Positions 1-9,504 of a stretch of 64,000 bases of DNA are shown piece by piece. The stretch is taken from contig NZ_CP121695.1 of the NCBI RefSeq assembly GCF_029761915.1, positions 3,625,501-3,689,500 on the forward strand, read 5' to 3'. Made by a program: the position numbers and the translations under genes. Position 1 is the stretch's first letter. Each line of letters opens with the position of its first letter. The DNA is from Bradyrhizobium sp. CB1650. GTDB lineage: Bacteria; Pseudomonadota; Alphaproteobacteria; Rhizobiales; Xanthobacteraceae. Under the pieces are notes generated by a model, which was given only the letters and a program-made list of their open reading frames with translations, made no database searches and was not told where the DNA came from.

Positions 1-667
1 GCACCAGCCTTTCGGGCGCGAGCTTCTCGCAGCCGAGGCCGATGACGAGGATCTCGCCGCCGAAGTTCGGATTGAGCGCGAGGTTTTGCAGCGTGCGGAT
101 CGGCACGACCGCGTCGGGCGCGGTGATCGCGACGCCGCAGCCATAGGCATGGGTGAGGGGAACGACGTCGTCGACGTTCGGATATTTCGGCAGCAGCTCG
201 GCGCGGATGCGCCTCACCGCATATTCCATCGTGCCCTTGACGCACTGCACCGAGGAGGAGATGCCGAGGATGTTCTTGGTGCCGACCGAGCCGTCGGGAT
301 TGCGAAAACCCTCGAAGGTGCAACCTTCGAGCGGCGGCAGCGGGGCGGGGACGGCGGTGGAGATCTCCAGCTTGTCGAGCGGTGGCGCTTCCGGCATGCG
401 GATGCGCGCCTCGTCGACCCATTCGCCTGCGAGGATCGGCGCGAGCGCGTAGCCGATCACTTCGCCATAGCGGACGATCGGCTCGTCCTGTGCAATGTCG
501 ACCAGCGCCGTCTTGTGTCCTTGCGGCACGAAGGCGCGCAGCGTGAGGCCGCACGCAAAGCGGGAGCCGGCGGGAAGCCCGAAATCATTGACCACGATCG
601 CGACATTGTCGCGCTCGTTGAGCTTGATGTAGCGGGGCTGCTCTTTCGCTGCGATGTCCTGGTCCAT
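1..667 (-). CDS. garD: Galactarate/altronate dehydratase family protein, 3' end cut by window
   Basis: The minus-strand frame opens with ATG at 667 and stays open to the window edge, giving about 222 residues of the N-terminal part. It reads [20 protein letters not shown], then an SAF-like N-terminal domain, then a linker rich in proline. The start of the catalytic domain carries [14 protein letters not shown] and [10 protein letters not shown], typical of the UxaA/GarD family. Members dehydrate galactarate (to 5-dehydro-4-deoxyglucarate) or altronate. The neighbouring glucarate dehydratase and 5-dehydro-4-deoxyglucarate dehydratase make galactarate the more likely substrate. The C-terminus is missing only because of the window boundary. 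Altronate dehydratase is the alternative. Confidence 0.8.
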   Translation of the reverse strand, partial: MDQDIAAKEQPRYIKLNERDNVAIVVNDFGLPAGSRFACGLTLRAFVPQGHKTALVDIAQDEPIVRYGEVIGYALAPILAGEWVDEARIRMPEAPPLDKLEISTAVPAPLPPLEGCTFEGFRNPDGSVGTKNILGISSSVQCVKGTMEYAVRRIRAELLPKYPNVDDVVPLTHAYGCGVAITAPDAVVPIRTLQNLALNPNFGGEILVIGLGCEKLAPERLV

Positions 668-683
668 CGAGGACTCCGAAACT

Positions 684-777
684 GTAGGTTGGGTTAGCCT
701 TGCGACTGCGCGAAACCCACCAATGTCTCTAAGGGAAACAGAAGAGGTGGGTTACGCTGACGCTAACCCACCCTACG
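684..777. repeat. Dispersed palindromic intergenic repeat (GGGTTAGC type)
   Basis: The element fills most of the gap between garD and the aldehyde dehydrogenase. Its ends are inverted copies (GTAGGTTGGGTTAGC at the left, GCTAACCCACCCTAC at the right). The right half contains a second palindrome around GTGGGTTACG. I recognise this type from Bradyrhizobium intergenic regions. Only one copy is present in this window. Confidence 0.6.
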
Positions 778-788
778 ATGTCGGCCTA

Positions 789-2237
789 TCAGCCGGGATT
801 GGTGTAGGCGGTCTTCACCGCGGTGTAGAACTCGCGGGCGTAGGAGCCCTGCTCGCGGGCGCCGTAGCTCGAACCCTTTCGGCCGCCGAACGGCACGTGA
901 TAATCCACGCCGGCGGTCGGCAGGTTGACCATCACCATGCCGGCCTCGCTGTTGCGCTTGTAATGCGTGGCGTATTTCAGGCTGGTGGTGCAGATGCCCG
1001 AGGCGAGGCCGAACTCGGTGTCGTTGGAGATCGCGAGCGCCTCCTCGTAATTCTTGGCGCGGATAACGGTGGCAACCGGACCGAAGATTTCCTCACGTGC
1101 GATGCGCATATTGTTGTTGGCTTCCGTGAACAGCGCCGGCTGGAGATAGTAGCCTGGCGTCTCGCGGTTCAGCAGCTCGCCGCCCCAGGCGAGCTTGGCG
1201 CCTTCGTCCTGGCCGATCTTGAGATAGCGCAGATCCTGGTCGAGCTGGCTCTGATCGACCACCGGGCCGATATGCACGCCGGCCTTGAGCGCATCGTCGA
1301 CCGACAGGCCCTTCATGCGCTCGGTCATCGCCGCGACGAAGCGGTCGTGGATGCCTTCGGTGACGATCAGGCGGGAGGAGGCGGTGCAGCGCTGGCCGGT
1401 GGAGAAATAGGCGCCGTTGACCGCGACCTCGACGGCGGTCTTGAGATCCGCATCGTCGAGCACGACCAGCGGATTCTTGCCGCCCATCTCGAGCTGGAAT
1501 TTCTTCATCGGATTCGACAGCACGCAGGCCTGCGCGATCTTGCGACCGGTCTGCACCGAACCGGTGAAGGAGATCGCAGCGACATCCGGATGCTCAAGCA
1601 GGGTCTGGCCGACAACGGAGCCGGAGCCGACAACGAGGTTGAACACGCCGGCCGGAATGCCGGAGCGCGTGATGATCTCGGAGAGCGCATGCGCAGAGCC
1701 CGGCACGAGCTCGGCGGGCTTGAACACGACGGCGTTGCCGTAGCAAAGCGCGGGCGCGATCTTCCAGGCGGGGATCGCGATCGGGAAATTCCAGGGCGTG
1801 ATCATGCCGACGACGCCCATCGGCTCGCGGGTGATCTCGACCTCGAGCCCCGGACGCACGGACGCGCCCTTCTCGCCGATCAGCCGCAGCGCCTCGCCGG
1901 CAAAGAATGCGAAGATCTGGCCGGCGCGCGCGACCTCGCCGATGCCTTCGGGCAGGGTCTTGCCTTCCTCGCGGGCGAGCAGACGACCGAGCTCTTCCTT
2001 GCGGGCGAGGATCTCGGCCGAGATCTTGTTCAGCGCGTCATAGCGCTCCTGCGGCGTCGCGCGCGCCCAGGCGGGGAAGGCGGCCTTGGCCGCCGCGATC
2101 GCCTTTTCGGTCTGCGCCTTGTCGGCCTTGGCGTATTCGCCGACCACGTCGTTGGTGTTGGAGGGGTTGATGTTCCTGGTGACACCGGAGCCATCGACCC
2201 ATTCGCCACCGATGAAGTTCTTCAGGATCGCAGTCAT
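789..2237 (-). CDS. 2-oxoglutarate semialdehyde dehydrogenase (aldehyde dehydrogenase family)
   Basis: 482 aa, full length for an NAD(P)-dependent aldehyde dehydrogenase. Visible catalytic features are TPWNFP with Asn150, FKPAE with Lys173, the general base in FQLEMGGKN (Glu250) and the nucleophile in STGQRCTAS (Cys284). A strong Shine-Dalgarno, GGAGGAAGCG, sits directly before the ATG. In aldarate catabolism this enzyme oxidises 2,5-dioxopentanoate, the product of 5-dehydro-4-deoxyglucarate dehydratase, to 2-oxoglutarate. The assignment of substrate rests on the neighbours (dehydratases on the same strand) rather than on sequence alone. Succinate semialdehyde dehydrogenase is the main alternative. 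Confidence 0.85.
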   Translation of the reverse strand: MTAILKNFIGGEWVDGSGVTRNINPSNTNDVVGEYAKADKAQTEKAIAAAKAAFPAWARATPQERYDALNKISAEILARKEELGRLLAREEGKTLPEGIGEVARAGQIFAFFAGEALRLIGEKGASVRPGLEVEITREPMGVVGMITPWNFPIAIPAWKIAPALCYGNAVVFKPAELVPGSAHALSEIITRSGIPAGVFNLVVGSGSVVGQTLLEHPDVAAISFTGSVQTGRKIAQACVLSNPMKKFQLEMGGKNPLVVLDDADLKTAVEVAVNGAYFSTGQRCTASSRLIVTEGIHDRFVAAMTERMKGLSVDDALKAGVHIGPVVDQSQLDQDLRYLKIGQDEGAKLAWGGELLNRETPGYYLQPALFTEANNNMRIAREEIFGPVATVIRAKNYEEALAISNDTEFGLASGICTTSLKYATHYKRNSEAGMVMVNLPTAGVDYHVPFGGRKGSSYGAREQGSYAREFYTAVKTAYTNPG

Positions 2238-2258
2238 CGCTTCCTCCAGTCATTCTAG

Positions 2259-2305
2259 TGGGCATGATCCTTATCGGAAAACCGGTGCCCACTTTTCCGG
2301 GATGC
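2259..2305. repeat. Dispersed repeat, GGCATGATCC...CGGAAAACCGG type
   Basis: A 47-bp element between the ALDH start and the gudD stop, with GGCATGATCC followed by CGGAAAACCGGTGCCCACTT. It resembles the 'gcatgatcttttcggaaaaccg' intergenic repeats I know from Bradyrhizobium. It abuts the gudD stop codon at 2306. Confidence 0.5.
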
Positions 2306-3649
2306 CTAACGCACGAGGCAGGGACGCTTGTCGTCAAAGGTCCAGCCGGGGATCAGGTCCTGCATGGCAATAGCGTCATCGCGGGCGCCAAGTCCATGCT
2401 GCTTGTAGAGCTCATGCGCGGCGTCGATGGCCGCCCGGTCAATTTCGATGCCAAGGCCGGGACGGGCGGGTACGGCGATCTGGCCGCCCTTGATCTGGAG
2501 CGGCTCCTTGGTCAGCGCCTGGCTGTCCTGCCAGATCCAGTGGGTGTCGATCGCGGTGACCTTGCCGGGAGCGGCGGCGCCGACATGGGTGAACATGGCG
2601 AGCGAAATGTCAAAGTGGTTGTTGGAGTGCGAGCCCCAGGTCAGGCCGTTGTCACGGCAGGTCTGGGCAACGCGCACCGAGCCTTGCATCGTCCAGAAAT
2701 GGGGGTCGGCGAGCGGAATGTCCACCGCACCCAGGCGCAGCGCGTGGGAGAGCTGTCGCCAGTCGGTCGCGATCATGTTGGTCGCGGTCGGCAGCCCCGT
2801 GGCGCGGCGGAACTCGGCCATGATCTCGCGGCCGGAGAAGCCCGCTTCGGCGCCGCAGGGATCCTCGGCATAGGCGAGGATGCCGTGCATGTCCTTGCAG
2901 AGCCGTATCGCCTCATCGAGCGACCACGCGCCATTCGGGTCCAGCGTGACGCGCGCCTTGGGGAAGCGTTTTGCGATCGCGGTGACGGCCTCGATCTCCT
3001 GCTCGCCGCGGAGCACGCCGCCCTTCAGCTTGAAATCGGCGAAGCCATAGTGATCGTGGGTGGCTTCGGCGAGCCGCACCACCGTCTCCGGCGTCATAGC
3101 CTCCTGATGGCGGAGGTTGAACCATTCGGGATTGCCGGTCTCGCCCTTGACGTAGTCGAGCTTGCTCCTTCGGCGGTCGCCGACGAAGAAGAGATAGCCG
3201 AGCGTCTCGACGCTTCTGCGCTGCTGGCCTTCGCCGAGCAGGGCGGCAACCGGCAGGCCGAGATGCTGGCCGAGCAGGTCGAGCAGCGCGGATTCGACGG
3301 CCGTAACGGCGTGGATCATGACGCGAAGGTCGAACGTCTGCTTGCCGCGGCCGCCGGCATCGCGATCGGCGAAGGTGGTGCGGATGTCGGCCAGGATGTT
3401 GTTCAGGGCGCCGATGGTCTTGCCGATGACGAGATCGCGCGCGTCCTGGAGCGTCTGCCAGATCTTCTGCCCGCCCGGCACCTCGCCGACGCCGGTGTGA
3501 CCGGAATTGTCGGTGAGGATGACGATGTTGCGGGTGAAGAACGGCGCATGCGCGCCGCTCAAATTGAGGAGCATGCTGTCGCGGCCGGCGACCGGGATCA
3601 CCTGCATCGACGTGACGACGGGTGCGCCGGAAATTCCGCTCTCGACCAT
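2306..3649 (-). CDS. gudD: D-glucarate dehydratase (enolase superfamily)
   Basis: 447 aa, the usual length for GudD. The enzyme removes water from D-glucarate to give 5-dehydro-4-deoxy-D-glucarate. The catalytic Lys lies in FKLKGG (Lys207/Lys209). Metal ligands are in LDPNGAW (Asp237), AEDPCGAE (Glu262/Asp263) and ATNM (Asn291), and the catalytic His in GSHSNNH is at residue 341. These motifs are specific to the glucarate dehydratase subgroup. A GGAGGAGC Shine-Dalgarno precedes the ATG. The gene lies 23 bp downstream of the kdgD stop, so they are probably co-transcribed. Confidence 0.93.
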   Translation of the reverse strand: MVESGISGAPVVTSMQVIPVAGRDSMLLNLSGAHAPFFTRNIVILTDNSGHTGVGEVPGGQKIWQTLQDARDLVIGKTIGALNNILADIRTTFADRDAGGRGKQTFDLRVMIHAVTAVESALLDLLGQHLGLPVAALLGEGQQRRSVETLGYLFFVGDRRRSKLDYVKGETGNPEWFNLRHQEAMTPETVVRLAEATHDHYGFADFKLKGGVLRGEQEIEAVTAIAKRFPKARVTLDPNGAWSLDEAIRLCKDMHGILAYAEDPCGAEAGFSGREIMAEFRRATGLPTATNMIATDWRQLSHALRLGAVDIPLADPHFWTMQGSVRVAQTCRDNGLTWGSHSNNHFDISLAMFTHVGAAAPGKVTAIDTHWIWQDSQALTKEPLQIKGGQIAVPARPGLGIEIDRAAIDAAHELYKQHGLGARDDAIAMQDLIPGWTFDDKRPCLVR

Positions 3650-3672
3650 CCGCTGCTCCTCCCTTTGTGTCG

Positions 3673-4617
3673 TTATTCTGCCGCCTGTTGTGTCGATCGG
3701 ATGGCGGGCAGCTTCTCGACCAGCGCGGTCAGTTCCGCCATCTCCTGCTCGGTGAGGTCGGTGAGCGGCGGACGGACCGGGCCGGAATCGCGGCCGATCA
3801 CCTTCATGCCGGCCTTGATGATTGAGACCGCATAGCCCTTCTTGCGGTTGCGGATCGCGATCAGCGGCAGGATGAAATTCTTCAGGCCGGTATGGATCGT
3901 CTCGTGGTCGCGCTTGCGCACCGCCGCGTAGAACCTGGTCGCGAATTCCGGCACGAAGTTGAACACGGCCGAAGAGTAGGTCGTCACGCCCATGTCGAGA
4001 TAGGGCAGTGCGAAGGTCTCGGCGGTCGGCAGACCGCCGATATAGGTCAGGCGATCGCCGAGCTTGGTGTAGACGCGAGTCATCAGCTCGATGTCGCCGA
4101 TGCCGTCCTTGTAGCCGACGAGGTTCGGGCAGCGCTCGGCGAGACGCGCCAGCGTATCGGGCTGGAGGATGGCGTTGTCGCGGTTGTAGACGATGACGCC
4201 GATCTTCACGGCGGCGCAGACCGCCTCGACATGCGCCGCGAGGCCGTCCTGCTCGGAATGGGTGAGATAGGGCGGCAGCAAGAGCAGGCCGTCGGCGCCG
4301 GCCTTCTCCGCGCCGATCGCGATCTCGCGCGCGATCGCGGTGCCGTAGCCGGTGCCGGCGAGCACGGGCACGCGGCCCTTGGTCTCCTCGACGGCGACCT
4401 TGATCACATGCGGAACCTCGGTCGGCGTCAGCGAGAAGAACTCGCCGGTGCCGCCGGCGGCGAACAGACCTGCGACGTCGTAGCCGCAGAGCCAGTCCAT
4501 GTTGGCGCGGTAGGTGGTCTCGTCGAAGGAATAGTCAGCCCTGAACGGCGTGACGGGGAAGGACAGGAGGCCCGAGCCGATCTTCTGGGCCATCTCCTGC
4601 GGGGTCATCTTGCTCAC
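3673..4617 (-). CDS. kdgD: 5-dehydro-4-deoxyglucarate dehydratase (DHDPS/NAL superfamily)
   Basis: About 314 aa. It would convert 5-dehydro-4-deoxyglucarate to 2,5-dioxopentanoate with loss of CO2 and water. The TIM-barrel aldolase motifs are present: [10 protein letters not shown] near residue 55, the conserved Tyr in VIVYNRDN and the Schiff-base Lys in GYKDGIGD (about residue 170). The start is uncertain. A GTG at 4626 has its purine tract too close, a GTG at 4617 has GGGAG at good spacing, and an ATG lies at 4608; I chose 4617. It is the first gene after the LysR regulator on the same strand and is followed closely by gudD. Confidence 0.92.
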   Translation of the reverse strand: MSKMTPQEMAQKIGSGLLSFPVTPFRADYSFDETTYRANMDWLCGYDVAGLFAAGGTGEFFSLTPTEVPHVIKVAVEETKGRVPVLAGTGYGTAIAREIAIGAEKAGADGLLLLPPYLTHSEQDGLAAHVEAVCAAVKIGVIVYNRDNAILQPDTLARLAERCPNLVGYKDGIGDIELMTRVYTKLGDRLTYIGGLPTAETFALPYLDMGVTTYSSAVFNFVPEFATRFYAAVRKRDHETIHTGLKNFILPLIAIRNRKKGYAVSIIKAGMKVIGRDSGPVRPPLTDLTEQEMAELTALVEKLPAIRSTQQAAE

Positions 4618-4728
4618 GGGAGCCACTCCCTTCTCTCATGTTGTGGAGGACGCAACCAAAGCCGCGCGTCCATGCGCCGTTGTTTAGGAGACCGTTCGAT
4701 GCCCGTCCAAGCCAAAGCCTATATCGAC

Positions 4729-4747
4729 TGATGCGGAATCAGCATCA
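4729..4747. promoter_or_regulatory. Candidate regulator operator, TGATGC-N7-GCATCA
   Basis: A 19-bp perfect inverted repeat (TGATGC, 7-bp centre, GCATCA) overlaps the lysR stop and lies about 110 bp upstream of kdgD. The size and spacing suit a LysR-type T-N11-A site controlling the aldarate operon, but this is inference. Confidence 0.4.
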
Positions 4748-5650
4748 ATCTTCCGCGGTCTCCGTCGAGGCCAGTTCGCCGGCGATTTTCACCAGGGCCG
4801 AGAGCAGCGGATTCTCGTCGTCGCGGCGCCAGACCATGAACAGCTCGACGGGGACGCGCGTGCGCAGCTTGAGCGGGCGCAGGCGCACGTCGGAGATCTT
4901 GAGGCTCGCCGCCGCAGCCGGCACGATCGCAAGGCCGAGGCCGGCACGGACCATGGCGAGGATCGAGTGGATCTGGCTCAGGTGCTGGACATAGCGCGGC
5001 AGGATGTCGGCGCGCGTGAAGAGCGCCACCAGGAGGTCGTGGAAGTAGCGGCTCTCGTAGGGCGAGTACATCACGAAGGGCTGGTCGTCGAAATCCTTGA
5101 TGGTGATGCTCTCGGCGTTGGCCAGCGGATGCTTCTTGGGGATCGCGGCCAGCAGGGGCTCGGCGACGACGCGGCGGCTGGTGAGCTCCGGACGGGCGAT
5201 CGGCGGCCGCAACAGGCCGGCGTCGATCTGGCCCGAGGTCAGCGCCTCGAACTGGTCGCCCGAAACCATTTCCTTCAGCGAGAAGTCCACTTCCGGCAAT
5301 TTCGCGCGGCAGGCCGCGATGAGCTCGGGGAGGAAGCCGTAGGCCGCGGCCGCGGTGAAGCCGATCTTCAGCGAGCCGGTCTTGCCGAGCGCGATGCGGC
5401 GGGCGACTTGCGAGGCGCTCTCCGCAAGCTTGAGAATCCGCCGCGCCTCCGGCAGGAAGCTGCGTCCCGCCGGCGTCAGCCGTACCGAGCGGCTGGTGCG
5501 CTCCAGCAGCGGTGCATCGATGATGTGCTCGAGCACCTGGATCTGCCGGGACAGCGGCGGCTGGGTCATGTTCAGCCGCGCCGCGGCGCGGCCGAAATGC
5601 AGTTCCTCCGCCACCGTGACGAAACAGCGGAGCTGGTTGAGGTCGAACAT
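4745..5650 (-). CDS. LysR-family transcriptional regulator of the aldarate cluster
   Basis: 301 aa from the ATG at 5650 (MFDLNQLRCFVTVAEELHFG). A longer in-frame start at 5698 would add 16 residues ahead of the universal LysR N-terminus and is unlikely. The winged helix-turn-helix covers residues 1-60 (AARLNMTQPPLSRQIQVLE). The remaining 240 residues form the periplasmic-binding-like effector domain. Its position between the MFS permease and the glucarate genes, on the same strand, suggests that it senses an aldarate or an intermediate and activates the cluster. Confidence 0.88.
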   Translation of the reverse strand: MFDLNQLRCFVTVAEELHFGRAAARLNMTQPPLSRQIQVLEHIIDAPLLERTSRSVRLTPAGRSFLPEARRILKLAESASQVARRIALGKTGSLKIGFTAAAAYGFLPELIAACRAKLPEVDFSLKEMVSGDQFEALTSGQIDAGLLRPPIARPELTSRRVVAEPLLAAIPKKHPLANAESITIKDFDDQPFVMYSPYESRYFHDLLVALFTRADILPRYVQHLSQIHSILAMVRAGLGLAIVPAAAASLKISDVRLRPLKLRTRVPVELFMVWRRDDENPLLSALVKIAGELASTETAED

Positions 5651-5707
5651 CGATACATGCCTTAGATGGATAAGGCGTTTCCCCGGCATTTCTAGCATCG
5701 ATCACCC

Positions 5708-5740
5708 CCAAAACAAAGACGGCGGCTGTTGAGCCGCCGT
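5708..5740 (-). terminator. Rho-independent terminator after the MFS gene
   Basis: On the minus strand a 9-bp GC-rich stem (ACGGCGGCT / AGCCGCCGT, 4-nt loop) is followed by CTTTGTTTT. It lies between the MFS stop and the lysR start, so the permease is probably a separate transcript. Confidence 0.7.
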
Positions 5741-5773
5741 TGAGTTGCCTGGTCAAGCTCCCATGGGAGCTCC

Positions 5774-7114
5774 TCAGGAGGAACGTTTGAGCACCACCCG
5801 CTCGATCTTGCCGACGACCACGAGATAGGCAATCGCGGCGACCAGCGCGTTGATGCCGACGAAGACGAGGGCACCGTTGAACGAGCCGGTTGCGGCCACG
5901 ATGTAGCCGATCACGATCGGGGTGGTGATCGAGGAGAGGTTGCCGAAGGTGTTGAACAGTCCGCCGGAGACGCCGCCGGCTTCCCTCGGCGAGGTGTCGG
6001 AGACGACCGCCCAGCCGAGCGCGCCGATGCCCTTGCCGAAGAAGGCGAGCGCCATGAAGCCGACCACGAGCGCCTGGCCGTCGACATAGTTGCAGGCGAT
6101 GATCGACATCGAGAGCAGCATGCCGCCGACGATCGGGATCTTGCGCGCCATGGTCAGCGAGCTCGTCTTGCGCAGGATGAAATCGGAGATGACGCCGCCG
6201 AGGACGCCGCCGATGAAGCCGCACAGCGCCGGCAGCGTCGCGACGAATCCGGCTTGCAGGATCGACAGGCCGCGCTCCTTGACCAGGTAGACCGGGAACC
6301 AGGTCAGGAAGAAGTAGGTCAGTGTGTTGATGCAGTACTGGCCGAGATAGACGCCGAGCATCATGCGGTTGGAGAGTAGCTGGCGGATATGGTCCCATTT
6401 CGGGCCGGAGTCCGGTGCGCGCTCGTCCTTGGGCGCGTCGAGATCGACCAGTGCGCCGCCCTCCTTGATGTAGTCGAACTCGGCCTCGTTGATCCCCGGA
6501 TGCTCCTTCGGCCCGTAGACCGTCTTGATCCAGGCGAGGCCCATGACGATGCCGAGCGCGCCCATCACGAAGAACACGTAGCGCCAGCCGTAGTCATGGG
6601 CGATCCAGCCCATCAGCGGCGCGAAGATCACGGTGGCGAAATACTGTCCCGAATTGAAGAAGGCGGACGCGGTGCCGCGCTCATTGCCGGGAAACCAGGC
6701 CGCGACGATGCGCGCGTTGGCCGGGAAGGAGGGAGCCTCCGCGATGCCGACCAGGAAGCGAAGTGCGAACAGCACGACGATGGCGGTACCGGCGCTGAAG
6801 AAGCCGATCCAGCCCTGCATCATCGTGAACAGCGACCAGACGATGATGCTGAAGGCATAGACGAGGCGCGAGCCGTAGCGGTCGAGCAGCCAGCCGCCCG
6901 GCACCTGCGCGATCACGTAGGACCAGCCGAAGGCCGAGAAGATGTAGCCCATGGCGACCGGATCGAGATGGAGTTCCTTGGAGAGCGCGGGCCCTGCGAT
7001 CGACAGCGTGGCGCGGTCGGCATAATTGACGGTGGTGACCAGGAACAACATGGTCACGATGAACAGCCTGACGCGAGACCTCCTCACGTCCGCTGCGGAC
7101 ACCACTGCGCTCAT
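5774..7114 (-). CDS. MFS transporter, glucarate/galactarate permease type (GudP-like)
   Basis: 446 aa from ATG 7114, chosen because GAGGAGGCG lies just upstream. The longer frame to 7288 has an unlikely N-terminal extension through a repeat. About 12 hydrophobic helices are visible, with the family signatures NYADRATLSIAGPAL near the start of TM1 and GWLLDRYGSR between TM2 and TM3. This is the anion:cation symporter branch that imports hexarates, hexuronates and related acids. Its position at the head of the glucarate cluster supports aldarate uptake. Confidence 0.85.
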   Translation of the reverse strand: MSAVVSAADVRRSRVRLFIVTMLFLVTTVNYADRATLSIAGPALSKELHLDPVAMGYIFSAFGWSYVIAQVPGGWLLDRYGSRLVYAFSIIVWSLFTMMQGWIGFFSAGTAIVVLFALRFLVGIAEAPSFPANARIVAAWFPGNERGTASAFFNSGQYFATVIFAPLMGWIAHDYGWRYVFFVMGALGIVMGLAWIKTVYGPKEHPGINEAEFDYIKEGGALVDLDAPKDERAPDSGPKWDHIRQLLSNRMMLGVYLGQYCINTLTYFFLTWFPVYLVKERGLSILQAGFVATLPALCGFIGGVLGGVISDFILRKTSSLTMARKIPIVGGMLLSMSIIACNYVDGQALVVGFMALAFFGKGIGALGWAVVSDTSPREAGGVSGGLFNTFGNLSSITTPIVIGYIVAATGSFNGALVFVGINALVAAIAYLVVVGKIERVVLKRSS

Positions 7115-7193
7115 CACGCGCCTCCTCAACTCGAAATGTTTCCTCGCGGGGACTCCTAGAGGCGTGCGCGGGAAACTGTCCAAGTTGAAGGGT

Positions 7194-7207
7194 GTATCGA
7201 TCGATAC
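7194..7207. promoter_or_regulatory. 14-bp palindrome upstream of the permease
   Basis: GTATCGATCGATAC is a perfect palindrome 80 bp upstream of the MFS start. It is a plausible operator; no transcription factor can be named from sequence. Confidence 0.35.
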
Positions 7208-7282
7208 CGTTTTTGGATTGATGGATCGGCAGGACGGGGGAACGTTATGCGCGGTGACGAACACGATCGCCACCCACTCCGC

Positions 7283-7384
7283 TGTCATTCCCCGCGAAAG
7301 CGGGGAATCCAGTACGCCCCGGCCTCTCCGTGTTCGTCACCGCCTCTGGAATACTGGATCGCCCGCTTTCGCGTGCGATGACAG
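7283..7384. repeat. Dispersed repeat, GTCATTCCCCGCGAAAGCGG type, copy 1
   Basis: An element of about 100 bp bounded by TGTCATTCC and GATGACA. It has a strong inner hairpin (TTCCCCGC / GCGGGGAA) and an internal inverted pair (ATCCAGTA / TACTGGAT). A diverged second copy lies at 11551-11651. It fills most of the 338 bp between the permease and the SGNH hydrolase; I see no gene in that gap. Confidence 0.7.
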
Positions 7385-7452
7385 CGAGAAGGTGGCGAGC
7401 GCGTTCCTTAATCTCGTCATCGCAATGACGCTGGAGAAAGTCTTCGCTTTAG

Positions 7453-9402
7453 CTACTGCTGCGCGCTTGGCAGGAGTTGCGGCAGAAATCCCCGCGTCAC
7501 GCCCGGGGGCACTGCATCCAGCCCGAGCACGGCGCTCGCGGCTGGAAGCGCCGCGTCCGCCATCGCGGCGTGGCCTTCGGCGGAGGGATGCACGGCGCCG
7601 CCATAGACCGCCGACAGTACGCCCCAGGTGGCGTCGTGAATGTCGGTCGGTTGGCTCGCCGCCGGCAAGCCTTGCGGATAGGTCATCGCGGCGAAGTAGC
7701 TGTCATTGGCGTCGCGGATCCAGCGGGCGCGGGGCAGATAGGCGCGATATTCGGAGGCGCCGCGGCCGCACAGCAACGGCTGGCCGGCCGCCGTCACGAT
7801 GTCCGGATTGAAGCTCTGGCCGTTCTCGGCAAAGCAGGTGCGGTCGAATTCCGGATCGTTGCCGGAATGGGCGCAGAAGCCGTGATCGGCGAACGCGGCC
7901 TGATGCGCATCGACGAAAGTCATCCGGTCGGACTCGGGATCGCGGCACAGCGCGCCGCGCGTGCAGGTGGCGAGGCCGTTCAATTGCGGCAGGAACTCGG
8001 TGTCGACGAAGGTCGAGACCCGGGCGAGCCGCTGCGGATCGGCGTTGAAGGACGGATGGATGTCGAAGCCGGCGCGGCCGCCGCGACAGGGCACGCCGCC
8101 ATCTGCAAGCGCGGGATTGGCGTAGGAAACGTAGACGACGTGCGAGAGATCGCCGCCGACGAGCGGCTTCAGTGCCTCGCGCAGCTTGACGAAGTTCTGC
8201 GGCAGTTCGCGCGTCAGCGCATCGCGGGAATCGTCGACGCTCGCCATCACGCCGGAACGGCGGAACAGCGCGCGTTCGGTCGCGGTGTCGACGATGACGT
8301 CGGCGACGAGGCCCGAGAAGTAGACGTCGTTGGCGCCGATCGAGAGCAGCACGAGGTCGAGCGTACGGTCGGGCTGGCGCTTCTTCGCAGCGGTGAGCGC
8401 CTCGCGCAGCTCGGAGACCTGCGCGCTCACGCTGGTCTGGCATGTGCCGCTCTTGCCGGGCGGACATTCGCGAGCGCGCTGCGAGCCGAGGAGCCCATCG
8501 CCGATGCTGGCGCCGGTGCAGGCGAGCGGCAGATAGGTCACCGCGATGTGGGTGTAGCGCACCGCGAGCGCGAGCGCGGTGCGGGTCTGGTAGCTGTAGA
8601 GCGAGCGGTGGCAGGGAGAGTTGAACCAGAGCGCGCCGTAGCGCTGCCAATTGGCGAGCGTATCGGGCGCCTCGCAGGCGCGGCCGCCCTTGAAGCCGGC
8701 GCGGCTCGGCCGGTAGTACTGGGCGCCCGCCGTGCCGAGATACGAGCGGAAGCAGAAGCCTTCGTCGGACAACGCCAGCGGCCGGTCCGGGTTGCCTTCA
8801 CCGGAAGCGATGCTGTCGCCGAGACCGGCGATGAAGATGTCGCGGACCTGGATCTCGGTCTGGACGCGCCGGGTCGGATCCGAGCCCGAGGAGACGTCGA
8901 CGCTCGCGACCGTCTGCTTGCCATAGCGCACGCGCAGGTTCACCGGCTCGGCGCAGTCGAAGGTCGAGGCTTGCGGGCCGTCGCCGTCGTCGAACGACCA
9001 GGCGCAGGTGGCCCCGACAGGCACGGCGCCGGTCAGGCGCACGGTGACGGAATGGTCGACCGGGGTGATGTAGTTCTCCTTGACGTTGTCGCGGGTGCAT
9101 GGCTGGTTGACCCGGCCCTGAAGGTCAATGCAGAGCCGGTTGACCATGTTGCGGGCCCAGCCGCGGCCCTCGCTCTGGATCTCCAGCGACTGTTCGGCGG
9201 CGAGGATGCTGCGGTTGCGCGCATTCTCGACGTGCAGCAGGAAGTCGCGCTCCTCGCGGAACAAGCGGAAGCGGTTGCGGACCTCCCAGGTGATCTGCAT
9301 GGCGCCCGTGTCCTGGGCGGCGGCGCGCTCAATCGGCACAGCGCCGAGAATTCCGGCAAGCAGAGCGCCTGCGAAGAAGGTGCGAAGGGTGGTTCGGATC
9401 AT
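7453..9402 (-). CDS. Secreted SGNH/GDSL-family hydrolase
   Basis: 649 aa from ATG 9402 (MIRTTLRTFFAGALLAGILG), which begins with a signal peptide likely cleaved after AAAQ. A TTG seven codons upstream is also possible. Residues 35-185 form a beta-rich, cysteine-containing N-terminal region. The SGNH domain starts at GDSIASGEG (Ser197), continues with SIGANDVYF (block III Gly/Asn) and ends with VHPSAEGH, which supplies the catalytic His. Substrate cannot be told: esterase, lipase or carbohydrate acetylesterase are all possible. At about 650 aa it is longer than typical 200-350 aa GDSL enzymes. No operon partner is evident. Confidence 0.75.
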   Translation of the reverse strand: MIRTTLRTFFAGALLAGILGAVPIERAAAQDTGAMQITWEVRNRFRLFREERDFLLHVENARNRSILAAEQSLEIQSEGRGWARNMVNRLCIDLQGRVNQPCTRDNVKENYITPVDHSVTVRLTGAVPVGATCAWSFDDGDGPQASTFDCAEPVNLRVRYGKQTVASVDVSSGSDPTRRVQTEIQVRDIFIAGLGDSIASGEGNPDRPLALSDEGFCFRSYLGTAGAQYYRPSRAGFKGGRACEAPDTLANWQRYGALWFNSPCHRSLYSYQTRTALALAVRYTHIAVTYLPLACTGASIGDGLLGSQRARECPPGKSGTCQTSVSAQVSELREALTAAKKRQPDRTLDLVLLSIGANDVYFSGLVADVIVDTATERALFRRSGVMASVDDSRDALTRELPQNFVKLREALKPLVGGDLSHVVYVSYANPALADGGVPCRGGRAGFDIHPSFNADPQRLARVSTFVDTEFLPQLNGLATCTRGALCRDPESDRMTFVDAHQAAFADHGFCAHSGNDPEFDRTCFAENGQSFNPDIVTAAGQPLLCGRGASEYRAYLPRARWIRDANDSYFAAMTYPQGLPAASQPTDIHDATWGVLSAVYGGAVHPSAEGHAAMADAALPAASAVLGLDAVPPGVTRGFLPQLLPSAQQ

Positions 9403-9504
9403 GGCCCGCGTCTTCAACGGCAAAGTTGAGGCGGAAATAAGAGAGGCTTGATCGATCCGCCTGCGATGTTTGTCTGACCGGACTACGGCCGGCCGTCCAG
9501 TGCC

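Noticed and set aside
654..2258. 534-aa plus-strand open frame opposite the aldehyde dehydrogenase
   Set aside because: Antisense shadow of a clear, full-length gene; composition is Arg/Gly/Ala-rich, as expected from high-GC third-position bias. The same holds for many long antisense frames across the window.
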